From the NCBI RefSeq assembly GCF_028435365.1, contig NZ_JAGTJJ010000097.1, positions 1 through 29,094 on the forward strand: DNA of 29,094 nucleotides, read 5' to 3'. The DNA is from Polyangium jinanense. GTDB lineage: Bacteria > Myxococcota > Polyangia > Polyangiales > Polyangiaceae. The position numbers and the translations under genes are program-made. The notes beneath the pieces were generated by a model. The model was not told the DNA's origin. It saw nothing but the letters and a program-made list of their open reading frames with translations, and ran no database searches. Shown in pieces: positions 24,449 through 29,094 of this stretch (positions within the stretch are counted from its first letter, which is position 1; every line of letters starts with the position of its first letter).

Positions 24449-24607
24449 TCACGCCCCCGTCGGGGGCTCGGCCCCGCGATGCGCGATGAGCGCGCGGCCG
24501 AGACGGTCAGCCACGAGCCGGATCCCCACACCCAGAAACATGGGGACCGACGCAAACAGAAGGAGCAAAAGCTCCGAACGCAAAACGACCGCAACCAACG
24601 TCGACAT
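24449..24607 (-). CDS. 52-residue membrane protein coupled to secF
   Basis: The predicted protein has 52 residues. One hydrophobic helix spans about residues 3-27 (TLVAVVLRSELLLLLFASVP, then MFLGVG), followed by a short basic tail. The start at 24607 is fixed by a strong GAGG (24613-24616, minus strand) five bases ahead; a longer frame to 24637 has no such site. The stop is separated from the secF ATG by three bases, so the two are very likely translated together. I do not recognise a family. The position usually held by secD in other bacteria is taken by this gene, so a role as a small Sec accessory protein is possible but is inference only. Confidence 0.65.
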   Translation of the reverse strand: MSTLVAVVLRSELLLLLFASVPMFLGVGIRLVADRLGRALIAHRGAEPPTGA

Positions 24608-24616
24608 CTTTTCCTC
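24608..24616 (-). promoter_or_regulatory. Strong Shine-Dalgarno site for the 52-residue membrane protein
   Basis: GAGGAAAAG precedes ATG 24607 on the minus strand with ideal spacing. This is the main evidence for the short protein's start. Confidence 0.6.
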
Positions 24617-24713
24617 GAACCCAAGCCCTTTGGGCACACGAAGGCCAAAACACGCCCGAGCACACGCGTCCCGAGGGCGTGCGTCATCGGAGGACGAAAG
24701 GACAAACGCCGCC

Positions 24714-24732
24714 CCATCCGCGTTGCGGATGG
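24714..24732 (-). terminator. Perfect hairpin between the Pro-rich protein and secF genes
   Basis: CCATCCGC-GTT-GCGGATGG is a perfect 8-bp stem with a three-base loop. It lies about 95 bp downstream of the stop at 24827 and about 98 bp upstream of the start of the 52-residue protein gene on the minus strand. It may end the upstream transcript. The rest of 24617-24826 shows no gene that I can support. Confidence 0.4.
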
Positions 24733-24826
24733 ACGCGAAATGCCTTGGTTTCCGTGGCGATGAACGAAGAAGGCGGAGCCGCGGCGACGCGAGGGGATGC
24801 GTGAATGCGCCGTTTCGCTCCGGCCT

Positions 24827-25345
24827 TCAGGCGTGGGGAGGACCTCGGGCCGGGTTGACGGCCAGATAATCGGAAGAACGGAGCGCCCGTTCGGGGAGCT
24901 CCAAGGATTTGCGCCGCTCGATCGGCGAACCCGCGAGCACACGCGCAGCCTCGGCGCGAACGACCCCCGCGGGCCATCCAATCGAGGCGGGATCCAGCGA
25001 CGTATCCCAGCGAATCGGGCCACGAAACCGCGCCCACGAGGACGACGAGGGTCGGGAGGGACGATCGGCTTGATCGCCCGGGCCCTCGGGCACGGGGCGA
25101 ACCCGGGTCTGCGCGGGGACGGGCGTCGCGACCTGCTGCAGGACCTCGACGACCGCGCCCACGGTCCGCAGCGCGGAAGACGCGCTCGCGCTGCCGGTGC
25201 GCGCCGGCGCCAGGCCGAGCGAGCTCACCACCAGCGAGACGAGGACGAGCAGGACCGCGACGACGCCGCGCGGAAGCGCGCGACCTTCGGGCGGGCTCCG
25301 ATCACGGCGCCCTGTCGGGTCGTATGCCATCGAGGGGCGCGTCAT
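24827..25345 (-). CDS. Predicted membrane-anchored Pro-rich protein, unknown function
   Basis: The predicted protein has 172 residues. A basic N-terminal segment (about 1-28) precedes one strong membrane helix (VVAVLLVLVSLVVSSLGLA, about 30-48). A Pro/Ser/Ala-rich part follows and then a C-terminal segment (WDTSLDPASIGWPAG; AEAARVLAGSPIERRK) without a recognised domain. Codon third positions are strongly G/C, as in neighbouring genes. That supports coding but does not prove it. The start is uncertain: ATG 25345 and ATG 25330 are both possible, and neither has a clear ribosome site. It is divergent from the alpha/beta hydrolase gene (147 bp between). Confidence 0.55.
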   Translation of the reverse strand: MTRPSMAYDPTGRRDRSPPEGRALPRGVVAVLLVLVSLVVSSLGLAPARTGSASASSALRTVGAVVEVLQQVATPVPAQTRVRPVPEGPGDQADRPSRPSSSSWARFRGPIRWDTSLDPASIGWPAGVVRAEAARVLAGSPIERRKSLELPERALRSSDYLAVNPARGPPHA

Positions 25346-25492
25346 GGAAGCTCGCGGGTCGCTTCTTGTCCCTCGGATCGTCCAGAAACTCAAGCCCAAA
25401 GATCACAAAGGCACGATTTGACCTCCAACGACCTCTGCGCGCCCCTCGACGCCTCGACAACCGGGGGACCTCGGATATCCTCACGGCCTCGG

Positions 25493-26302
25493 ATGTCTGC
25501 ATCAAAAACCATCCCCCTGCACGGCGCCCGCCTCGAATACGTCCGCTTGCCCTCGGCCGCGCCCCGCGCGGGGGCGCCTTCCCTCGTCTTCCTGCACGAA
25601 GGGATTGGCTCGGTCGCGATGTGGCGCGAGTTTCCGCAAAAGGTGGCCGATGCCACCGGATGCGAGGCCGTGGTGTACTCGCGCGCCGGGTATGGCGGGT
25701 CCGATCCGGCGAGGCTGCCGCGCCTGCCGCGCTACATGCACGACGAGGGGCTGCTCGTCCTGCCCGAGCTGCTCGAGACGCTCGGAATCGAGCGGCCGAT
25801 CCTGCTCGGGCATTCCGACGGCGGCTCGATCGCGCTGATCTGCGCCGGCGGCACCGAGACCCCGCTCGCGGGCCTCGTCGTGATGGCGCCGCACGTGCTG
25901 GTGGAGGATATCTCGATCCGGAGCATCAAAAAGGCGAAGGTCGCGTATACGACCACGGATCTGCCGGCGCGGCTCGGGAAGTATCACGAAGACGTGGACG
26001 CGGCCTTCTGGGGCTGGAACGACATCTGGCTGCACCCGGATTTCCGCGCGTGGAACATCGAGGAATACCTGCCCCGCATTCGTTGCCCGATCCTGGCGAT
26101 CCAGGGCGTGGACGACGAATACGGGACGATGGACCAGATCCACCGCATCGCCGCGCAAGCGAAGGACGTCACGCTCGTCGAGCTCGAAGCCTGTCGCCAT
26201 TCTCCCCACAAGGATCAGCCGCAGGCGGTCGTCGACGCGGTGCAGGCCTTCGTCGGGCGGATCGCGCCGAATGGGCTTGACGGTGCGCGGCCGCCCACGT
26301 AG
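25493..26302 (+). CDS. Alpha/beta-hydrolase fold enzyme
   Basis: The predicted protein has 269 residues. SLVFLHEGIGSVAMWREFP contains the oxyanion-hole HEG motif, and YSRAGYGGSD follows. The nucleophile elbow GHSDGGS places Ser108. An acid residue is expected at Asp207/Asp208 (QGVDDEYGT) and the catalytic His in CRHSPHKDQP (His236). The triad is therefore complete. The WGWNDIWLHPDFRAWNIEEY lid region is typical of small ester or C-C bond hydrolases, but the substrate is unknown. No signal peptide is seen, so it is cytoplasmic. The ATG at 25493 is chosen because the fold begins directly after it. The beta-propeller lipoprotein gene starts nine bases after its stop, so both are probably cotranscribed. 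Confidence 0.85.
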   Translation: MSASKTIPLHGARLEYVRLPSAAPRAGAPSLVFLHEGIGSVAMWREFPQKVADATGCEAVVYSRAGYGGSDPARLPRLPRYMHDEGLLVLPELLETLGIERPILLGHSDGGSIALICAGGTETPLAGLVVMAPHVLVEDISIRSIKKAKVAYTTTDLPARLGKYHEDVDAAFWGWNDIWLHPDFRAWNIEEYLPRIRCPILAIQGVDDEYGTMDQIHRIAAQAKDVTLVELEACRHSPHKDQPQAVVDAVQAFVGRIAPNGLDGARPPT

Positions 26303-26311
26303 CGAAAGGGA

Positions 26312-28447
26312 ATGCGAACGCTCGGGCCCACGGCTTTCCTCCTCGCCTCCGCGTCGATCGTTTCGTGTGGGGGCGCCGAACCCGCGCCGCCAAGCGCCCC
26401 GCCGACGGAGCGCGCCGCGGCGACGGCCAAGGCCCCGCCGCCCGAGGAGCGAAAGCCGCCGAAGCGGCCGAAGCCCGTCGCGAATACGTGTGCGCCGCCG
26501 ACGGCGCCGATCGAGGAGCTCACCACGGCCGAGGGCGCCGAGGTGTTCACGACCGACGGCGCGTATCTCGTCTGGTCCGACGGGCGCGCCATCGTGCGCG
26601 CCTCGCTGAATGGTGGCGATCGCAAGACGCTCATCGCGGATGTCACGAAAAACGCGGCGGTCCGGGGGCTCCGCCTATCGAATGGAGAAGTTTGGTTCCG
26701 GGCGGAGAATCGATACGATCAGGGCTGCGCGGGGCTCGTCGGATTCGTCGGACGAAACGGCGGGCCGGTCACCTCGGTGGGGCTGGAAGGGTGCATCTCG
26801 GGGTTTGCCCTGACGCCCGATCGGGTCGTGTTCACGCGGGAAGAGTCGGTCCCGACCATCACTGGCATTTCGAGCGGTCTTTACGCGGCGCCACGAAAAG
26901 GAGGGCCCGCAAAAACGCTCTTGCGCCCGCTCGGTGGATACCGCGGCGTCGCAGCGGACGGAGCGTTCGTTTATTTCCCGGGGGGTTACGACGGGCTCCA
27001 TCGCATGCCGATCGGCGGCGGCGAGGCCGTGGAGGTGTCGAACGGGAAGATTGGCAATGCCTTCGGCGGGATCGATGGGAGCCGCTTCACGGTGGACGGG
27101 GACGAGATTTTTGCGTTGCACGGGCACCCGAACCTCGGCGGCATGCAGATGGCGCGGCTCGGGAAGGACGGCAAGGACGCGCAGCTCCTCGGCCCCGCGG
27201 TCCCGGCCCATCCGAGCGGCGCGACGCTTCCCGCAGGGCCGCTCGTCACCGACGCGCAGTTCGTGTATTGGGCGTCTCCCCTCCGCGGCGCGATCTTTCG
27301 GGTCCCCAAGGACGGAGCCTGTCCGCCGTACGCCATTGCGACGGACCGCGAAAAGCCGGATTGGGTGGCGGTGGCGGGCTCGTACGTGTACTGGCTCGAG
27401 CTCGACGCCAAACCCCCACGGATCGCCCGGCGCAAGCTGTACGAGGATCCCGAGCCGCCCGTGGTCCCGGTCGCGAACGCGCCGCCGAGCGTCGCGCCCC
27501 CGCCGCCTGCGACGCCCGAACCGAAGCTCGCCGCAGCCGAGCGGCCGTTCGTCCTTTCGGGGGCGTTCGCGGAGCCGACGGCGGTCTCGTTCGCGGGCGG
27601 AAAGGTGTTTGCCCTTCTCGTGGAGGGGAGCCCCAAGAAAGGCAATGACGAGGGTCCCCCCTCTCCGTACTGGATTCACGTCTTCGAACTGCGCGGAACG
27701 AAGTTCCAGCCCCTCAAAAAGCACCGGATCGAAGGCCACCTCCTCGCCGAACAGGTGGTCGAGAAAAACGGAAAGCTTCATCTCGTGGTGCGGGACCCGA
27801 GCGCGCGGGGCGAGGCACACTATTACGAGCCGCTCGCCGGGGGGAAGCGGCTCCCGGGGTACGACAACGAATGGGAGGAGCCGACGGGCCCGCACATGCC
27901 CCCCTCGTGCGAAGCCTCGCCCCCGCCGGCCTCGAAGCTCGCGCCGATGCGTGATCTCTACGGCTGGCCGAAGCACGAGGGGGCGCGTTTCTTCATCGGG
28001 ACGTCCTGCGACGGCAAACCCAAGATTCAGGTCCTTTTTCAGGACAAATCGCAGATGATCCCCATCGAGCCTTCCGACGAGCTCATGCACACACAGCTCG
28101 GAATCGTCTGGAAGGGCGCGGCCGGCGTCTCCGTCTTCGAAAACGGGGCCTTCCGTCGAATCGCGGCCTACCTGCCGAAACGAACGTGGGACCTGCTCCG
28201 CGCGCCCGACGGTACAATCGTCGCGCGCGGCGACGAAAACTTCGCCCTTCGCGGCGAAGAATGGGCGCCCTGGCGGCTCGAATTCGGAAGCGCCCGGTTC
28301 ACCGTCGCGTCCGATGGCGCGGCGCTCTGGGCTTACGTCGGGGATTCGTCGGTCTTGGTGACCGAGCTGTATCGTTACGCGCCGGGCGGCGCGAAAGACG
28401 GGGAGCGAATCGATACGAGCACGGCGCGGCTCCCCAAGGGGCGCTGA
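26312..28447 (+). CDS. Large beta-propeller-like lipoprotein
   Basis: The predicted protein has 711 residues. A lipoprotein signal (LLASASIVSC) gives the lipid Cys at 19, followed by a Pro/Ala/Lys-rich linker (about 23-60). Two propeller-like regions are separated by a second Pro-rich linker at about 385-410. The first has repeated blade strands with the pattern GAYLVWSDGRAIVRASLNGG, GAFVYFPGGYDGLHRMPIGG and AQFVYWASPLRGAIFRVPKD. These resemble the blades of myxobacterial surface proteins that lack an assigned function. The second half carries three Cys (in MPPSCEAS and GTSCDGK, plus others) and charged blades such as GAAGVSVFENGAFRRIAAYL. It is probably anchored in the envelope and exposed. 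It follows the hydrolase gene by nine bases. Confidence 0.8.
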   Translation: MRTLGPTAFLLASASIVSCGGAEPAPPSAPPTERAAATAKAPPPEERKPPKRPKPVANTCAPPTAPIEELTTAEGAEVFTTDGAYLVWSDGRAIVRASLNGGDRKTLIADVTKNAAVRGLRLSNGEVWFRAENRYDQGCAGLVGFVGRNGGPVTSVGLEGCISGFALTPDRVVFTREESVPTITGISSGLYAAPRKGGPAKTLLRPLGGYRGVAADGAFVYFPGGYDGLHRMPIGGGEAVEVSNGKIGNAFGGIDGSRFTVDGDEIFALHGHPNLGGMQMARLGKDGKDAQLLGPAVPAHPSGATLPAGPLVTDAQFVYWASPLRGAIFRVPKDGACPPYAIATDREKPDWVAVAGSYVYWLELDAKPPRIARRKLYEDPEPPVVPVANAPPSVAPPPPATPEPKLAAAERPFVLSGAFAEPTAVSFAGGKVFALLVEGSPKKGNDEGPPSPYWIHVFELRGTKFQPLKKHRIEGHLLAEQVVEKNGKLHLVVRDPSARGEAHYYEPLAGGKRLPGYDNEWEEPTGPHMPPSCEASPPPASKLAPMRDLYGWPKHEGARFFIGTSCDGKPKIQVLFQDKSQMIPIEPSDELMHTQLGIVWKGAAGVSVFENGAFRRIAAYLPKRTWDLLRAPDGTIVARGDENFALRGEEWAPWRLEFGSARFTVASDGAALWAYVGDSSVLVTELYRYAPGGAKDGERIDTSTARLPKGR

Positions 28448-28472
28448 GGAGACGTCGCGCGCGACTGCTCGC

Positions 28473-28664
28473 TCAGAAACGAATTCCGTTCTCCGCCCGG
28501 TGCTTCCACCACTTCCAGCCGAGCACGGCCGCCGGGACCGCAGCGGCGGTCGCGAGGATGGGCATGCCCGCTACAGCCAGCGCCACCGTGCCAGCCGTCA
28601 CCACGCCCGCCTTGACGGCGTTCTTCTTGGACTCCTCGAGGACCTCTTTCCGAGACTTGCTCAT
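28473..28664 (-). CDS. 63-residue membrane protein, unknown function
   Basis: The predicted protein has 63 residues. A charged N-terminus (MSKSRKEVLEESKKNAVKAG) precedes a long Ala/Val-rich hydrophobic stretch (about 20-48) that could form one long or two short membrane helices, and the tail is WKWWKHRAENGIRF. I recognise no family. The in-frame sequence upstream of ATG 28664 enters the repeat region and is not counted. It is convergent with the beta-propeller lipoprotein gene, with 25 bp between stops. Confidence 0.6.
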   Translation of the reverse strand: MSKSRKEVLEESKKNAVKAGVVTAGTVALAVAGMPILATAAAVPAAVLGWKWWKHRAENGIRF

Positions 28665-28699
28665 GTCCGGATCATGACACGCGCCAGGCAGGACAGGTA

Positions 28700-29000
28700 G
28701 CATCTCGGCAGGCGCTGCGCTGGGGCTTTGCCCCAGACCCCACCGGGGCTGTCCGCCCCTGGACCCGGACCAGCGCAAGCGCTGGACTCGGGGTCGATGA
28801 ACTGCGCAACGCGCAGTTCATCGAACAGGCCAGGTCAAGATTAACGACGAACTTGCCCGTCAAGACCGCGCGCTGAGGATTCAACTGGCAACGTGCCCGT
28901 CGCCAGCGTGGACACGCCTCCATGGTCTTGCCACAGGCCTGTTGGAAGAACTGCGCATCGCGCAGTTCTTCCACGAACGGTCCAGGGCTTGCCCTGGTTC
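28700..29000 (-). repeat. Dispersed palindrome-rich repeat, copy D (inverted orientation)
   Basis: Its reverse complement aligns with copies A and C. In window coordinates it has CTGGGGC-TTT-GCCCCAG (28720-28736) and a perfect large hairpin at 28794-28824 (TCGATGAACTGCGC, AAC loop). The core is an A-type core read backwards, from GGTCAAGATTAACG to CATGGTCTTGCCAC. The other large hairpin at 28943-28973 is also perfect (TGGAAGAACTGCGC, ATC loop), and CCAGGGC-TT-GCCCTGG (28982-28997) follows. The outer GC hairpins expected beyond this end are missing; copy E begins instead. Confidence 0.85.
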
Positions 29001-29094
29001 TGAGCATTGGTCTCATCTTGGGAGGCGCTGCGGGGGGGCGTTGCCCCCGGCCCCACCGGGGCTGTCCGCCCCGGGACCCCGACCAGCCCACGCG
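29001..29094 (+). repeat. Dispersed palindrome-rich repeat, copy E (runs off the window)
   Basis: It begins with CTGAGCATTGGTCTC and TCTTGGG, shared with the start of copy C. GC hairpins follow (GGGGGC-GTT-GCCCCC near 29034-29048, then an ACCGGGGC/GCCCCGG pair). The sequence ends inside the element, so its right side is not visible. Copies D and E meet in opposite orientations. Confidence 0.7.

Noticed and set aside
21341..24763. Very long open frame on the plus strand across kef and secF
   Set aside because: Both minus-strand genes have full family motifs; the plus frame is a highly charged His/Arg/Asp-rich shadow.
24684..25037. Minus-strand frame of 117 codons
   Set aside because: It overlaps the better-supported Pro-rich membrane protein frame and crosses a perfect hairpin; no motif or ribosome site was seen.
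1..29094. tRNA, rRNA, CRISPR array, riboswitch or insertion sequence with transposase
   Set aside because: None was found on reading both strands; the only repeats are the palindromic family and short local repeats.

Overview
The window is very GC-rich, and its coding frames show strong G/C bias at third codon positions. It is dense in PAS-type histidine kinases, lipoproteins, beta-propeller proteins and FHA/cyclase signalling proteins, and it carries a sigma-54 activator with an intact GAFTGA motif. This gene style is typical of a myxobacterium, most likely of the Polyangiaceae/Sorangium type. That placement is inferred from gene content only; no rRNA, tRNA or CRISPR array was seen.

Layout. 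1-590: a truncated copy of a dispersed palindrome-rich repeat joined to a relic of an ECF sigma factor region 4. 591-2714: a frameshifted NHL/SMP-30-like lipoprotein gene whose restored stop overlaps the start of an OprO/OprP-type porin. 2731-6167: a Tat-exported molybdopterin (Mo or W) oxidoreductase, divergent from a TupA-like tungstate/molybdate-binding lipoprotein. 6214-6984: a VOC-fold protein. 6985-7367: the second repeat copy, filling a convergent gap. 7368-12051 (minus strand): a class III nucleotide cyclase-FHA fusion, a three-PAS hybrid histidine kinase, a small membrane protein and a DUF1275/YoaK membrane protein. 12339-16382 (plus strand): a GlrK/QseE-like histidine kinase, a GlrR/QseF-like sigma-54 activator and a lipoprotein with a degenerate metallo-beta-lactamase fold. 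16532-18021: an Amt ammonium transporter and a tiny secreted Cys-rich protein. 18022-18383: the third repeat copy, again in a convergent gap. 18384-25345 (minus strand): a five-PAS histidine kinase, a Kef-type cation/proton antiporter, SecF without SecD, a 52-residue membrane protein coupled to secF, and a Pro-rich anchored protein. 25493-28447 (plus strand): an alpha/beta hydrolase and a beta-propeller lipoprotein. 28473-28664: a small membrane protein. 28700-29094: an inverted repeat copy followed by the start of another.

How the parts may fit. The porin, the Mo/W-bisPGD enzyme and the oxyanion-binding lipoprotein form a plausible envelope module for taking up and using an oxyanion or its metal. 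The GlrK/GlrR-like pair sits directly before a lipoprotein gene that has a sigma-54-like GG-N10-GC element upstream. The hybrid kinase and the cyclase-FHA gene are adjacent and codirectional, which suggests a combined phosphorelay and cyclic-nucleotide output. The most unusual structure is the repeat family: four or five copies in 29 kb, in both orientations, with paired hairpins whose stem sequences change together between copies.
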